A stretch of 64,000 nt of DNA from Methylopila sp. M107 (GCF_000384475.1 NZ_ARWB01000001.1:474022-538021); one strand, 5' to 3'. Counted from the stretch's first letter, positions 7,733 through 18,086 are shown. Notes: generated by a model from the sequence alone, not told the origin. Numbers and translations: made by a program.

Positions 7733-9567
7733 GCGGCCAGCTGAGCGCACAGAGCGTTCTCGACGGCGCGTTCCGCAACGGCGCGATCGCAGGAGCGGCG
7801 CTCGGCCGCGGCCTTGGTTTCGCCGGCCGGCACGGCTGGGCCTTCACGAAGGTCTCGTATCGCTTCTCCCGCCGGGCTGTCCGGCTGCTGGTCGGCTCAG
7901 GCGAAGGTCTCGGCCTCACCACCGGGCGGCTGCGCCTCGCCGGCATCGCCTTCACCTGCGTCTACCTCGCGATCGTCGGACGCCTGGCCTACTACGCGAT
8001 CGCGCCCGACATGGACACGATCGAGCGGGTCGCGAAGACCTCCGCGGCCGTGCAGCGTCCGGACATCGTCGACCGCAACGGCACAGTGCTCGCGACCGAC
8101 GTGAAGGTGTCGTCGCTCTACGCCGAGCCGCGCAACATCATCGACGTCGACGAGGCGGTCGACCTGCTCGGCCAGGCGCTGCCGGAGGTCGACAAGAAGG
8201 AGCTGCGCGCCAAGCTTTCGACCAAGAAGGGCTTCGTCTGGATCAAGCGCGAGATCACGCCGCGCGAGCAGGTCGCGATCTTCCGCCGCGGCATCCCGGG
8301 CGTCGGCTTCGTGCAGGAGAACAAGCGCGTCTACCCGAACGGGGCCGAAGTCGCGCACATCCTCGGTTTCGCCGACATCGACAACAAGGGCATCGCCGGG
8401 ATCGAGAAATTCTTCGACACCTCCGGCATGACGGCGGCCGCCGGCGCGGAAGCCGCCAAGGGCGGCCGCATGCCCCCGATCCACATGGCGCTCGACCTCA
8501 AGGTCCAGCACGCCGTGCGCGACGAGTTGATCGCCGGCATGAAGAAGTTCAAGGCGATCGCGGCCTCGGCGGCGATCGCGGACGTCGACACCGGCGAGAT
8601 CGTCGCGCTGGTCTCGCTGCCGGACTACGATCCGAACAGCCCGGCCGACGCGCAGAAGCCCGACGCCATGAACCGGATCAACACCGGCGTGTTCGAGATG
8701 GGCTCGACCATGAAGGCGCTGACCATCGCGATGGGGCTGGACTCGGGCAAGATGAGCCTGCAGAGCCGCTTCGACGCCCGCTCGAACCTGCGCTACGGCC
8801 GCTTCACCATCCACGACTTCCACCCGACCCGCCGGGTGCTGTCGATCCCGGAGGTGTTCATCCACTCCTCCAACATCGGCACGGCGCGGATCGCGCTGTC
8901 GATGGGCGTCGACGCCCACAAGGCCTTCCTGAAGAAGATGGGCCAGCTCGACCGGCTGCAGACCGAACTGCCCGAGAGCGCGCGTCCGTTGGTCCCGTAT
9001 CGCTGGGGCGAACTCAACACCATCACCATCTCGTTTGGCCACGGCCTCGCCATCGCGCCGATTCAGTCGGTCATGGCGGTGAGCGCGCTGGTCAATGGCG
9101 GCTGGCTGATGAAGCCGACCTTCCTGCAGCGGAACATGCAGGAGGCGCGGGCGGTCTCGACCAAGGTCATCAAGGACCAGACCTCGACCCAGATGCGCTA
9201 TCTGATGCGCCTCAACGCCGAGAAGGGCTCGGCCAAGAAGGCCGACATCCCGGGCTACCAGGTCGGCGGCAAGACCGGCACGGCCGAGAAGGTCATCGGC
9301 GGCCGCTATTCGAAGACGAAGAACCTCACCGCCTTCACGGCCGTGTTCCCGATGGACAAGCCGCGCTACATGCTGCTCGCCGTGCTCGACGAGCCGAAGG
9401 CGCTGCCCGAGACCCATGGCTTCGCCACGTCGGGCTGGAACGTGGTCCCGGTCGGCGGCAAGATGGTGGAACGCGTCGCGCCGCTGCTCGGCGTCCAGCC
9501 GGACTACGACGCCCCGCCCGCGCAGGCGCTGCTCGGCGGCATTCCGACCGGTTCCGTTCAGGAGTGA
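7729..9567 (+). CDS. ftsI: Penicillin-binding protein 3, septal transpeptidase FtsI
   Basis: A protein of 612 aa, a class B PBP that crosslinks septal peptidoglycan in the periplasm. A cytoplasmic N-terminus of about 70 residues is followed by one membrane helix (IAFTCVYLAIVGRLAYYAI). The pedestal domain includes RPDIVDRNGTVLATDV. The transpeptidase motifs are complete: S326-T-M-K329 (nucleophile Ser326), S380-S-N382 and K515-T-G517. The ATG overlaps the ftsL stop by 4 nt, and the stop overlaps the GTG of murE. Its partner polymerase FtsW is encoded 6 kb downstream. Confidence 0.96.
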   Translation: MSGQLSAQSVLDGAFRNGAIAGAALGRGLGFAGRHGWAFTKVSYRFSRRAVRLLVGSGEGLGLTTGRLRLAGIAFTCVYLAIVGRLAYYAIAPDMDTIERVAKTSAAVQRPDIVDRNGTVLATDVKVSSLYAEPRNIIDVDEAVDLLGQALPEVDKKELRAKLSTKKGFVWIKREITPREQVAIFRRGIPGVGFVQENKRVYPNGAEVAHILGFADIDNKGIAGIEKFFDTSGMTAAAGAEAAKGGRMPPIHMALDLKVQHAVRDELIAGMKKFKAIAASAAIADVDTGEIVALVSLPDYDPNSPADAQKPDAMNRINTGVFEMGSTMKALTIAMGLDSGKMSLQSRFDARSNLRYGRFTIHDFHPTRRVLSIPEVFIHSSNIGTARIALSMGVDAHKAFLKKMGQLDRLQTELPESARPLVPYRWGELNTITISFGHGLAIAPIQSVMAVSALVNGGWLMKPTFLQRNMQEARAVSTKVIKDQTSTQMRYLMRLNAEKGSAKKADIPGYQVGGKTGTAEKVIGGRYSKTKNLTAFTAVFPMDKPRYMLLAVLDEPKALPETHGFATSGWNVVPVGGKMVERVAPLLGVQPDYDAPPAQALLGGIPTGSVQE

Positions 9568-11039
9568 CCGCCACGGCCCTCACGCTTCGCGACCTGTTTC
9601 CGGACGCAGAACTCGACGAGGCCGCGGCTTCCGTCGAGGCGACAGGCGTGACGGCCGACAGCCGCGCGGTGACGCCGGGCGACGTGTTCGCGGCGCTCGC
9701 GGGAGCCAGGACCGACGGCGCGAGGTTCGTCGCGTCGGCGATCGAAGCGGGCGCGGTGGCGATCCTCTCGGAAGCGCCTGTCGCAGCTTCGGTTCCGGTC
9801 GTTCTCGCCAAGGACGCCCGGCGCGCGCTCGCGCTCGCGGCGGCCCGCATCCATCCGCGGCAGCCGGACTTCATCGCGGCCGTCACGGGCACAAGCGGCA
9901 AGAGCTCGACGGTCACCTTCCTGCGCCAGATCTGGGCCCATGCCGGACATCAGGCGGCGAGCCTCGGCACGCTCGGCGTGACCAAGCCGTCCGGCGCGAC
10001 CTACGGCTCGCTGACGACGCCGGACCCCGTCTCGCTCCACAAGAGCCTCGACGAGCTTGCGGGCGAGGGCGTCACCCATCTCGCGATGGAGGCCTCCAGC
10101 CACGGCCTCGACCAGCGCCGGCTCGACGGCGTCCGGCTGAAGGCGGCGGGCTATACGAACCTCTCGCGCGATCACATGGATTATCATCCGACGGTCGAGC
10201 ATTACCGGAACGCCAAGCTCCGGCTGTTCCGCGACTTCTTCCCCGCAGGCGGCGCGGCCGCGATCTGCTCGGACGGCGAGGACGCCGCTCACTTCGTTCT
10301 CGCTGCGCGTGAGGCGAATCTCGGCGTGCTGACGATCGGCCGCAAGGGTGGCGAGGGCATTGAGCTGAAGGGCGTCGAACGCGACGGCATGGGGCAGACG
10401 CTGACCGTCGCCTATGCCGGGCGGGTTCGCACCCTACGGCTGCCGCTCGCGGGCGATTTCCAGGCCGACAACGCGCTGCTGGCGGCGGCGCTGGCGATCG
10501 AGACCGGCGTCGATGCGGACGTCGCCTTTTCGGCCCTTGAGGCTCTGGAAGGCGTCCCGGGCAGGCTCGAACTCGTCGGCGAGAAGGACGGGGCGGCGGT
10601 GTTCGTCGACTACGCGCACAAGCCCGATGCTTTGGCTTCCGTGCTCAAGGCGTTGAGGCCGTTTGTAAAAAGCCGGCTGATCGTGGTGTTCGGCTGTGGC
10701 GGCGACCGCGATCCCGGCAAGCGTCCGCTGATGGGCGAGATCGCTGTGCGCGACGCCGACCTCGTCATCGTCACCGACGACAATCCGCGCTCCGAAGAGC
10801 CCGCCTCCATCCGCAAGGCGATCCTCGCGGCTGCCCCGGGGGCCCGCGAGATCGGCGACCGCCGCGCCGCGATCGAAGCCGCGATCGCGGAAGCGGGCGA
10901 GGGCGACGTCGTGGTGATCGCGGGCAAGGGCCACGAAACCGGCCAGATCGTGGGCGATCGAACCCTGCCGTTCTCGGATCACGAGGCGGCGCGGGAGGCG
11001 CTGGCGGCGTCCGCCAGCCAAAGGGGGGACGCAGCTTGA
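9564..11039 (+). CDS. murE: UDP-MurNAc-tripeptide synthetase (meso-DAP adding)
   Basis: A protein of 491 aa from GTG 9564 (GTGA overlap with ftsI). It adds meso-diaminopimelate to UDP-MurNAc-L-Ala-D-Glu in the cytoplasm. The ATP loop is G109-T-S-G-K113-S. HLAMEASSHGLDQRRL and VDYAHKPDAL are Mur ligase central and C-terminal blocks. D406-N-P-R409 is the signature of meso-DAP rather than L-lysine enzymes, so the wall is of the DAP type. The stop overlaps the TTG start of murF. Confidence 0.96.
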   Translation: MTATALTLRDLFPDAELDEAAASVEATGVTADSRAVTPGDVFAALAGARTDGARFVASAIEAGAVAILSEAPVAASVPVVLAKDARRALALAAARIHPRQPDFIAAVTGTSGKSSTVTFLRQIWAHAGHQAASLGTLGVTKPSGATYGSLTTPDPVSLHKSLDELAGEGVTHLAMEASSHGLDQRRLDGVRLKAAGYTNLSRDHMDYHPTVEHYRNAKLRLFRDFFPAGGAAAICSDGEDAAHFVLAAREANLGVLTIGRKGGEGIELKGVERDGMGQTLTVAYAGRVRTLRLPLAGDFQADNALLAAALAIETGVDADVAFSALEALEGVPGRLELVGEKDGAAVFVDYAHKPDALASVLKALRPFVKSRLIVVFGCGGDRDPGKRPLMGEIAVRDADLVIVTDDNPRSEEPASIRKAILAAAPGAREIGDRRAAIEAAIAEAGEGDVVVIAGKGHETGQIVGDRTLPFSDHEAAREALAASASQRGDAA

Positions 11040-12493
11040 GCGCGTCGAACACATTCGCCGAACCGCTCTGGAGCGCGCCGGAACTCGCGCTCGCGACCGC
11101 CGGTCGCCTCGTCGGACGCCCCGAGGGCGCGCTGACGGGCGTCTCGATCGACAGCCGCACGATCGGGCGCGGCGAGGTCTATTTCGCCATCAAGGGCGAC
11201 GTCCATGACGGCCACAAATTCGTCGGCGACGCGCTGAACCGGGGCGCCGGGATCGCGGTGGTCGACGATGGCCACCTGGCCGAATGCACGGGCCATGGGC
11301 CGCTTCTGGTGGTCAAGGACGTGCTCGACGCGCTCGTCGCGACCGGCGTCGCCGCCCGCAACCGCTCGCGGGCCAAGATCGTCGCGGTGACGGGCTCGGT
11401 CGGCAAGACCTCGACCAAGGAGGCTCTAAGGCTTGCGCTCGCCGAAGACGGCCAGACGCATGCCTCCGCCGCCTCCTACAACAACCACTGGGGCGTGCCG
11501 CTCACGCTCTCCCGCCTGCCGAAATCCGCCCAGTACGGGGTGTTCGAGATCGGCATGAACCACCCGGACGAGATACGGCCACTCGTCCATATGGTCCGGC
11601 CACATGTGGCCATGGTGACCAATGTCGAGCCGGTCCACCTTGCGGCGTTCAAGAACGTCGAAGGCATCGCCGACGCCAAGGCCGAAATCTTCGAGGGCCT
11701 CGTTCGCGGCGGCCATGCGGTGGTGAACCGCGACAACCCCCATTACGAGCGCCTGAAGGCCGCCGCCATCGCGGCCGGCGCCGCCGTCTGGAGCTTTGGC
11801 GAGCATGTCTCGGCCGACGCAAGGCTCGACCGCGTCGCGCTGAAGGAGACCAGCTCCTGCGTCGCCGCCACGGTTCTGGGCGAGCCGGTGACGTTCAAGA
11901 TCGGCGCGCCGGGGCGGCATCTCGTCCAGAACGCGCTCGGCGTCCTGCTCTGCGCGAAGCTCGCCGGCGCCGACCTTGCGCTCGCAGCGCTCGCGCTCGC
12001 GAAGTTCGCCCCGCCGGCGGGGCGCGGCAGTCGCTTCGAGCTTGCGGCGGGCGGCGGATCGATCCTCGTCATCGACGAGAGCTACAACGCCAACCCCGCC
12101 TCGATGCGCTCCGCGCTAGCGCTGCTCGGGCAGGCGCCGGTCGGGTCCGGCGGACGGCGGATCGCCGCGCTCGGCGACATGCTGGAGCTCGGCGACGGCG
12201 GTCCCGAACTCCACGCCAAGGTCGCGGAAGCGGTCGCCGCCTCGCAGATCGACGTCGTCTACTGCGCCGGACCGCTCATGCGCTCCCTCTTCGACGCGCT
12301 GCCTGAAAAACGCCGCGGCTTCTGGGCGAAGACGGCGGCCGAGCTTCAGCCGGCGCTGATCGCGGGGCTTCGCGCGGGCGACGCGGTCGTCGTCAAAGGC
12401 TCCAACGGATCGCGCATGGGGCCGCTCGTGACGGCGCTGCGCGAGCGCTATGCCGCGGTCTCGTCGGTTGACGAGACGACGGCGGCCGGGTAG
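11036..12493 (+). CDS. murF: UDP-MurNAc-tripeptide--D-Ala-D-Ala ligase
   Basis: A protein of 485 aa from TTG 11036, overlapping the murE stop. A purine-rich AAGGGGGGAC lies 6-15 nt upstream and supports the start. It joins D-Ala-D-Ala to the tripeptide precursor. The ATP loop is G120-S-V-G-K124-[27 protein letters not shown] and [16 protein letters not shown] are the diagnostic MurF blocks. The D-Ala-D-Ala substrate comes from Ddl, encoded at 21469 in the same cluster. Confidence 0.96.
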   Translation: MSASNTFAEPLWSAPELALATAGRLVGRPEGALTGVSIDSRTIGRGEVYFAIKGDVHDGHKFVGDALNRGAGIAVVDDGHLAECTGHGPLLVVKDVLDALVATGVAARNRSRAKIVAVTGSVGKTSTKEALRLALAEDGQTHASAASYNNHWGVPLTLSRLPKSAQYGVFEIGMNHPDEIRPLVHMVRPHVAMVTNVEPVHLAAFKNVEGIADAKAEIFEGLVRGGHAVVNRDNPHYERLKAAAIAAGAAVWSFGEHVSADARLDRVALKETSSCVAATVLGEPVTFKIGAPGRHLVQNALGVLLCAKLAGADLALAALALAKFAPPAGRGSRFELAAGGGSILVIDESYNANPASMRSALALLGQAPVGSGGRRIAALGDMLELGDGGPELHAKVAEAVAASQIDVVYCAGPLMRSLFDALPEKRRGFWAKTAAELQPALIAGLRAGDAVVVKGSNGSRMGPLVTALRERYAAVSSVDETTAAG

Positions 12494-12501
12494 CGCGCGC
12501 C

Positions 12502-13623
12502 ATGCTTTATTTCCTCGCCGACTTCGCCAATTACGTCCCCGGCTTCAACATCTTCCGCTACATCACCTTCCGCACCGGCGGCGCGGTGATGACGGCGGCG
12601 CTGTTCGTGTTCCTGTTCGGGCCGTGGATCATCGACCAGCTGCGGCTGAAGCAGGGCAAGGGCCAGCCGATCCGCTCCGACGGACCGCAGAGCCATCTCG
12701 TCAAGCGCGGCACGCCCACCATGGGCGGGCTGATGATCCTCTCGGGGCTCATCGCCACCGTGCTGCTCTGGGGCAACCTGACGAACCCGTATGTCTGGAT
12801 CGTCCTGTTCGTGACCATCGGCTTCGGCGCGATCGGCTTCTACGACGACTACCTCAAGGTCACGAAGCAGACCCATGCGGGCTATTCGGGCAAGGCGCGG
12901 CTCGGCATGGAGTTCGCGATCGCGCTGATCGCGGTCTACTGCATCGCGGTCGCGGCCCAGCCGAACGGCTTCCGCTCGGCCGGCCTGCCGTTCCTCGAGC
13001 ACGGGTTTTCGACCTCGCTCGCCTTCCCGTTCCTGAAGAACCTGCTGCTCGACCTCGGCTGGTTCTTCATCGCCTTCGGGGCGATCGTCGTGGTGGGCGC
13101 CGGCAACGCCGTCAACCTCACCGACGGCCTCGACGGGCTCGCCATCGTCCCCGTCATGATCGCGGCCGCGAGCTTCGGCTTCATCGCCTACCTCTCGGGC
13201 AACGCGATCTTCGCCGACTACCTGCAGATCCATTTCACCCAAGGCACCGGCGAACTCGCCGTCGTATGCGGCGCGCTGCTCGGCGCGGGGCTCGGCTTCC
13301 TGTGGTTCAACGCGCCGCCGGCCTCGATCTTCATGGGCGACACGGGCTCTCTCGCGCTCGGCGGCATGCTGGGCGCGGTGGCGGTCGCGACCAAGCATGA
13401 GATCGTGCTCGCGATCATCGGCGGGTTGTTCGTGCTGGAGGCGGTGTCGGTGATCGTGCAGGTCGCCTCGTTCAAGCTGACCGGCCGCCGCGTCTTCAAG
13501 ATGGCCCCGATCCACCACCATTTCGAGCAGCTCGGCTGGTCCGAGCCGCAGGTCGTTGTGCGGTTCTGGATCATCGCCGTTGTGCTGGCGCTGGTCGGCC
13601 TTGCAACGCTGAAGCTGAGGTGA
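12502..13623 (+). CDS. mraY: Phospho-MurNAc-pentapeptide translocase
   Basis: A protein of 373 aa, strongly hydrophobic with about ten membrane helices. It transfers phospho-MurNAc-pentapeptide to undecaprenyl phosphate, giving lipid I. The active-site blocks are all present: [12 protein letters not shown] with the Asp pair, [27 protein letters not shown] and the IHHHFE loop. It begins 8 nt after the murF stop. Unlike its neighbours, its end is not coupled to the next gene, because a repeat of about 280 bp separates it from murD. Confidence 0.96.
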   Translation: MLYFLADFANYVPGFNIFRYITFRTGGAVMTAALFVFLFGPWIIDQLRLKQGKGQPIRSDGPQSHLVKRGTPTMGGLMILSGLIATVLLWGNLTNPYVWIVLFVTIGFGAIGFYDDYLKVTKQTHAGYSGKARLGMEFAIALIAVYCIAVAAQPNGFRSAGLPFLEHGFSTSLAFPFLKNLLLDLGWFFIAFGAIVVVGAGNAVNLTDGLDGLAIVPVMIAAASFGFIAYLSGNAIFADYLQIHFTQGTGELAVVCGALLGAGLGFLWFNAPPASIFMGDTGSLALGGMLGAVAVATKHEIVLAIIGGLFVLEAVSVIVQVASFKLTGRRVFKMAPIHHHFEQLGWSEPQVVVRFWIIAVVLALVGLATLKLR

Positions 13624-13675
13624 GGGCATGGGGGCGAGGCTGACGGCTGCAGAACTGCGCGCGACGCGCCCGTCC

Positions 13676-13905
13676 CCTTCTCCCCTTGTGGGAGAAGGTA
13701 AGGATGAGGGGTCCGCTTCAGGATATGACGCGCGCTTGAGCGTCGAGCTTCATCCTGGAGCGGACCCCTCATCCGACCGCCGCTTCGCGTCGGCCACCTT
13801 CTCCCCGTTGAAGTCGGATGTTTCCGACTTCAACCACTCGGGATGCGCAACTCGGCAAAAGCCGAATTGCGAGGCGAGAAGGGAAGGGGCGCCCGTCCCG
13901 GCTTC
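13676..13905. repeat. Composite family A repeat between mraY and murD
   Basis: It begins with the hairpin CCTTCTCCCCTTGTGGGAGA (13676-13695, continuing to AGG). A 22-bp arm at 13702-13723 matches the inverse of 13753-13774 at 21 of 22 positions. Further hairpins follow at 13807-13834 (12-bp stem) and about 13847-13870. The unit ends near GGCGAGAAGGG. The 339-bp interval 13624-13962 holds nothing else that looks like a gene. Confidence 0.7.
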
Positions 13906-13962
13906 CGGCCTCCCCGCCGCCTTCTTCTGGATCAACCTCGCCCAGAGGCGGGACCGGCTCCC

Positions 13963-15273
13963 GTGACGCCGGCGACCTCGTTCAAGGGCAAGCGGGTCGC
14001 CGTGTTCGGGCTTGGCGGCTCGGGCCTCGCGACCGTCCGCAGCCTGGTCGCGGGCGGCGCCGAGGTGACGGCGTTCGACGACAGCGCCGCGAGCGTCGAG
14101 AAGGCGAAAGCCGAAGGCCTGCCGACCGGCGATCTGCGCGCCGGCGACTTTTCGCGCTTCGACAGCCTCGTCCTCGCCCCCGGCGTCCCGCTGACCCATC
14201 CGAAGCCGCACTGGTCGGTCGAGCTCGCGAAAGCCGCCGGCGTCGAGATCATCGGCGACATCGAGATTTTCTGCCGCGAGCGCCGAGCGATCGCGCCGGG
14301 CGCGCCCTTCGTCGCCATCACCGGCACCAACGGCAAGTCGACCACGACGGCGCTGATCGCCCATGTGCTGCGCGAGGCCGGCCGCGACGTGCAGATGGGC
14401 GGCAATATCGGCGTCGCGATCCTCGACCTCGAGCCGCCGTCCGCGTCTCGCGTCCATGTCGTCGAGTGCTCGTCCTACCAGATCGACATCGCGCCGAGCC
14501 TGGATCCGTCGGTCGGCGTGATGCTGAACCTCTCCGAAGACCACCTCGAACGCCACGGCACGATGGAGAACTACGCCGCAATCAAGCAGCGGCTGGTCGA
14601 AAAGTCCGGCGTGGCCGTGATCGGGACCGACGACGCGATCTCCGCCGACATGGCGAAAGCGGTCGCCGGCCGGGGCGTCGAGGTGGCGGCGATTTCCGAA
14701 ACGGACCCTGTCGACCTCTCCTGCGCCCGCGCGCTGCGCGGCGCGCACAACGCCCAGAACGCCAACGCGGTGCGCGCCGTCGCCCGCGCGCTCGGGCTCG
14801 ACGACGCGACGATACTCAAGGGGTTTTCGACCTTTCCGGGCCTTGCGCACCGGATGGAGGAGATACCGACGGACGACGGCATCGTCTGGATCAACGACTC
14901 GAAGGCGACCAACGCCGACAGCGCCGAGAAGGCGCTCGCCTCGTTCCCAAAGGTGTTCTGGATTCTGGGCGGAAAGCCCAAGACCGGAGGCATCGAGGCG
15001 CTGGTCCCCTTCTTCGGGCGCGTCGAGCGCGCCTATCTGATCGGCGAGGCTGCGGAAGAGTTCTCGAAGACGCTTTCCGCCCATGACGTGCCGTGGGCGA
15101 TCCTCGGCACGATCGAGCGCGCGGTCGAGGCTGCGGCGGCGGACGCCAAGGGCGCGATCGGCGGCGCGCCGGTCGTGCTGTTCTCGCCGGCCTGCGCCTC
15201 CTTCGACCAGTACCGAAACTTCGAGCAGCGCGGCGAGGCGTTCCGGAAGGCTGTGCTGGCGACTGCGGACTAA
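13963..15273 (+). CDS. murD: UDP-MurNAc-L-Ala--D-Glu ligase
   Basis: A protein of 436 aa. It adds D-glutamate to UDP-MurNAc-L-Ala. I place the start at GTG 13963, just before [20 protein letters not shown]. The frame is open further upstream, but that stretch translates the repeat and a basic, low-complexity sequence. The ATP loop is G121-T-N-G-K125-[27 protein letters not shown] and [16 protein letters not shown] are standard MurD blocks. No good Shine-Dalgarno is visible, so the insertion upstream may have replaced the original initiation region. Confidence 0.93.
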   Translation: MTPATSFKGKRVAVFGLGGSGLATVRSLVAGGAEVTAFDDSAASVEKAKAEGLPTGDLRAGDFSRFDSLVLAPGVPLTHPKPHWSVELAKAAGVEIIGDIEIFCRERRAIAPGAPFVAITGTNGKSTTTALIAHVLREAGRDVQMGGNIGVAILDLEPPSASRVHVVECSSYQIDIAPSLDPSVGVMLNLSEDHLERHGTMENYAAIKQRLVEKSGVAVIGTDDAISADMAKAVAGRGVEVAAISETDPVDLSCARALRGAHNAQNANAVRAVARALGLDDATILKGFSTFPGLAHRMEEIPTDDGIVWINDSKATNADSAEKALASFPKVFWILGGKPKTGGIEALVPFFGRVERAYLIGEAAEEFSKTLSAHDVPWAILGTIERAVEAAAADAKGAIGGAPVVLFSPACASFDQYRNFEQRGEAFRKAVLATAD

Positions 15274-15278
15274 CCTCG

Positions 15279-15526
15279 GTGTCGAAATTAGCAGACAAGA
15301 TCCATAACGAGCGCACGAAGCTCACGGCGACGTTCGCGAACAGCCTCGCGGTCGCGATCTTCGCAGTGGGCGGGGTCGCGCCAACGCTCGGGCTCATTCC
15401 GGACAGACGCCGCGTGGTTCGTCGGCGACGGTTCTGATTTTCGCCCTGGTCTGCTTCATTTTGAGCGTTGTGCTGCATCTGGCGGCTAGGCGCGCGCTCG
15501 AAGGCTTGCGGAATGACGACGATTGA
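15279..15526 (+). pseudogene. Small two-helix membrane protein with apparent frameshift
   Basis: GTG 15279 opens a 52-aa frame: a charged start (SKLADKIHNERTKLTATF), then a hydrophobic helix (SLAVAIFAVGGVAPTLGLI), then an implausible basic tail DRRRVVRRRRF. In the -1 frame the following DNA reads SSATVLIFALVCFILSVVLHLAARRALEGL and stops at 15526, a second helix plus a typical basic end. Joined by one -1 shift near 15385-15430 this gives an ordinary two-helix small membrane protein of about 82 aa. The cause may be a real mutation, a sequencing error or recoding. I see no clear slippery heptamer. Function unknown. The gene lies between murD and ftsW. Confidence 0.55.
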
Positions 15527-15635
15527 TTATCTGGCGCTGTTCTCTATGCCTGCCGCGGGAGCGCTAATCGGGCTCGTCGTCTACATTTGTACCGGCCCTA
15601 AGGCGCGCGGCCGTGCACGGGCGCGGATCGACTGA
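15513..15635 (+). CDS. 40-aa putative membrane microprotein
   Basis: ATG 15513 overlaps the end of the preceding frame by 14 nt. The product MTTIDYLALFSMPAAGALIG... has one hydrophobic segment (about residues 5-27) and a basic C-terminus ending RGRARARID. The tight overlap suggests it is co-translated with the preceding small membrane gene. I do not recognise a family. Between its stop and ftsW there are 139 nt without a gene, where the ftsW-proximal promoter may lie. Confidence 0.45.
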   Translation: MTTIDYLALFSMPAAGALIGLVVYICTGPKARGRARARID

Positions 15636-15774
15636 ACCAAGATCGCTCATCTATTCCCGGGCGCCTTTCTCGCCCGCAGTCGGATTTCATTAACGCTAAT
15701 GATCCCATTCTGAGCGCTGCGCCGCCGGTCTTCCGACCTGAGCGCGCAACGATGCTCGTTTGGGGTTTTCGACG

Positions 15775-16956
15775 ATGATCTCCCGCGCGGAACGCACGCT
15801 CTTCGGCGAGTGGTGGTGGACGATCGACCGGTCGCTGCTGTTCGCGGTGCTCGGCCTGATGATCCTCGGCGTCGTGCTGTCGCTCGCGGCCTCGCCCCCG
15901 GTCGCCGAGCGCATCGGGCTCGACCTGTTTCACTTCGTGAACCGGCAGGCGATCTTCCTGATCCCGGCGATCGGCATCATGCTCGGCATGTCGTTCCTCA
16001 GCCCCCGCCAGGTGCGGCGGTTCGCCTGGGTGCTGTTCTTCGTCGGCCTCGCGCTGCTCGCGCTGACGCTGATCCACGGCACCGAGATCAAGGGCGCGAA
16101 GCGCTGGGTGAGCTTCGGCGGCATGGTGGTCCAGCCGTCCGAATTCGTGAAGCCGGCCCTCATGGTGCTGGCCGCCTGGATGTTCGCGGAAGGCTCCGAG
16201 CGCCGCGACGTGCCGGGCCATTTCTTCGCCATGCTGCTGCTGGGCTCGGTCGTCGGCCTGCTCATCCTGCAGCCGGACCTCGGCCAGACGATTCTCGTCA
16301 CCAGCGTCTGGGGCGCGATGTTCTTCCTCGCGGGCCTGCCGTGGATCTGGATGATCGCGCTCGGCGGCGCCGGCGTGTTCGGTCTCGCGGCGGCCTACAC
16401 GTTCCTGCCGCACGTCACCAAGCGCATCGACAGCTTCATGGCCGAAGAGCCGGCGGGGGCCGCCGCGTTCCAAGTCCAGAAGGCGACCGAATCGTTCCAG
16501 TCCGGCGGCTGGTTCGGCAAGGGGCCGGGCGAGGGCACGGTGAAACGCATCATCCCGGACGGCCACACCGACTTCATCTTCTCGGTGACCGCGGAAGAGT
16601 TCGGCGTTCTGTTCTGCATCCTGATCGCCTGCGTCTACGGCTTCATCGTGCTGCGCTCGCTGCACCACGCCCGCCGCGAGCAGGACGGCTTCGTCCGGCT
16701 CGCAATCGCTGGACTTGCGATGCTGTTCGGGCTTCAGTCCGCCATCAACATGGCGGTCAACCTTCACCTGATGCCGGCGAAGGGCATGACGCTGCCCTTC
16801 ATTTCTTACGGTGGCTCCTCAATGTTCGCGCTCGCGCTTGGAATGGGCATGTTGCTCGCGCTGACCCGCAAGCGCCCGCGCGCCGACGCGCTGGCGGCCG
16901 AGATCGCGCGCCATCACAGGAAGCGCCAGACCCTTCCGGCCGGGGCGACGGCGTGA
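15775..16956 (+). CDS. ftsW: Septal peptidoglycan polymerase FtsW (SEDS)
   Basis: A protein of 393 aa with about ten membrane helices, a SEDS glycosyltransferase that works with FtsI. Conserved blocks include RWVSFGGMVVQPSEFVKPAL, LILQPDLGQTILV, the long periplasmic loop with GKGPGEGTVKRIIPDGHTDFIF, and MTLPFISYGGSSMFA near the end. ATG 15775 is preferred to a TTG at 15760: GGGG lies about 10 nt upstream and the protein start ISRAERTLFGEWWWTIDR matches alphaproteobacterial FtsW. The stop overlaps the GTG of murG. Confidence 0.95.
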   Translation: MISRAERTLFGEWWWTIDRSLLFAVLGLMILGVVLSLAASPPVAERIGLDLFHFVNRQAIFLIPAIGIMLGMSFLSPRQVRRFAWVLFFVGLALLALTLIHGTEIKGAKRWVSFGGMVVQPSEFVKPALMVLAAWMFAEGSERRDVPGHFFAMLLLGSVVGLLILQPDLGQTILVTSVWGAMFFLAGLPWIWMIALGGAGVFGLAAAYTFLPHVTKRIDSFMAEEPAGAAAFQVQKATESFQSGGWFGKGPGEGTVKRIIPDGHTDFIFSVTAEEFGVLFCILIACVYGFIVLRSLHHARREQDGFVRLAIAGLAMLFGLQSAINMAVNLHLMPAKGMTLPFISYGGSSMFALALGMGMLLALTRKRPRADALAAEIARHHRKRQTLPAGATA

Positions 16957-18086
16957 GCGTTGATCGTCCGGTCCTGCTGTCCGCAGGCGGTACGGGCGGG
17001 CATCTGTTCCCGGCCGAGGCGCTCGCAGTCGAGTTCGCGCATCGCGGCGTGCCGGTCGAGCTGATCACCGACGAGCGCGCGCTCGCTTATGCGCAGCATT
17101 TTCCGGCGCGCGCTCTGCATGCGTCGCCGGCCGACACGCTGCGGGGATCGGGCGTCGGGGCCTATGCGAAGCTCTCGGCGACGCTGGCGCTGGGCGTCGC
17201 GCGCAGCCTCGGCGTCCTGCGGCGGGTGAAGCCGGCCGTCGTCGTCGGTTTCGGCGGCTATCCGACGTTCCCGCCCCTGGTCGCGGCGAAACTGCTCGGC
17301 GTGCCGGTCGTGCTGCATGAGCAGAACGCCGTGATGGGGCGCGCCAACGTCAAGCTCGCCAAGCTCGCGACCGCGATCGCGACCGGCTTTCCGGAGGTCG
17401 CGGGGCTGCCCGCGGGCAAGGCCTCGACCCATGTCGGCAATCCGGTGCGCCCGCAGGTGATCGGCGCGAGCACGGTTCCGTATCGCCCGCCCGGCGCGGA
17501 CGGCGAGATCCGGCTGCTGGTGTTCGGCGGAAGCCAGGGCGCGCGGATCATGTCCGAGGTCGTTCCTGCCGCCCTTGCGCTGCTGCCGGAAGCGCTCAAA
17601 TCCCGGCTGCACGTCACCCAGCAGGCGCGCCCCGAGGACATCGACGCGGTGCGCGCGGCCTACGCGGCCGCGGGCGTCGAGGCGAAGCTCTCCTCCTTCT
17701 TCTCCGACATGCCGGCCCACATGGCTCTGGCGCAGTTCGTCATCGCGCGCGCCGGCGCCTCGACGGTCGCGGAACTCGCGGTGATCGGGCGGCCCTCGAT
17801 CCTGGTGCCGCTGCCGCATGCGCTCGACAATGACCAACTCGCCAACGCCAACGCGCTTGCGTTTGCGGGCGGCGCCGTCGTCACGCCGCAATCGGCCTTC
17901 ACCCCGGTCGCGCTCGCGTCCGACCTCGAAACGCGGCTTTCCGACGGCGCAGGCCTCGCAGCGGCCGCCGAGGCCGCGCGGCGGGTCGGCGGGCCCGACG
18001 CGGCCTCCCGGCTCGCGGATGTGGTATTGGCCGCGGCGGGCGACCGGATCGGCGCCCTGTTCAGCCCTCGAACTGAGACGACGTAG
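16953..18086 (+). CDS. murG: UDP-GlcNAc:lipid I GlcNAc transferase
   Basis: A protein of 377 aa from GTG 16953 (GTGA overlap with ftsW). It makes lipid II on the cytoplasmic face of the membrane. The first glycine-rich loop is GGTGGH (12-17). VVGFGGYPTFPPLVAAKL, VLHEQNAVMGRAN, LLVFGGSQGARIM and ARAGASTVAELAVIGRPSILVPLPHA give the nucleotide-sugar site. Seven nucleotides separate it from murC. Confidence 0.95.
   Translation: MSVDRPVLLSAGGTGGHLFPAEALAVEFAHRGVPVELITDERALAYAQHFPARALHASPADTLRGSGVGAYAKLSATLALGVARSLGVLRRVKPAVVVGFGGYPTFPPLVAAKLLGVPVVLHEQNAVMGRANVKLAKLATAIATGFPEVAGLPAGKASTHVGNPVRPQVIGASTVPYRPPGADGEIRLLVFGGSQGARIMSEVVPAALALLPEALKSRLHVTQQARPEDIDAVRAAYAAAGVEAKLSSFFSDMPAHMALAQFVIARAGASTVAELAVIGRPSILVPLPHALDNDQLANANALAFAGGAVVTPQSAFTPVALASDLETRLSDGAGLAAAAEAARRVGGPDAASRLADVVLAAAGDRIGALFSPRTETT

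Noticed and set aside
13843-13962. N-terminal extension of MurD
   Set aside because: These 40 codons translate the repeat and a basic low-complexity stretch. Mur ligase similarity starts after GTG 13963.
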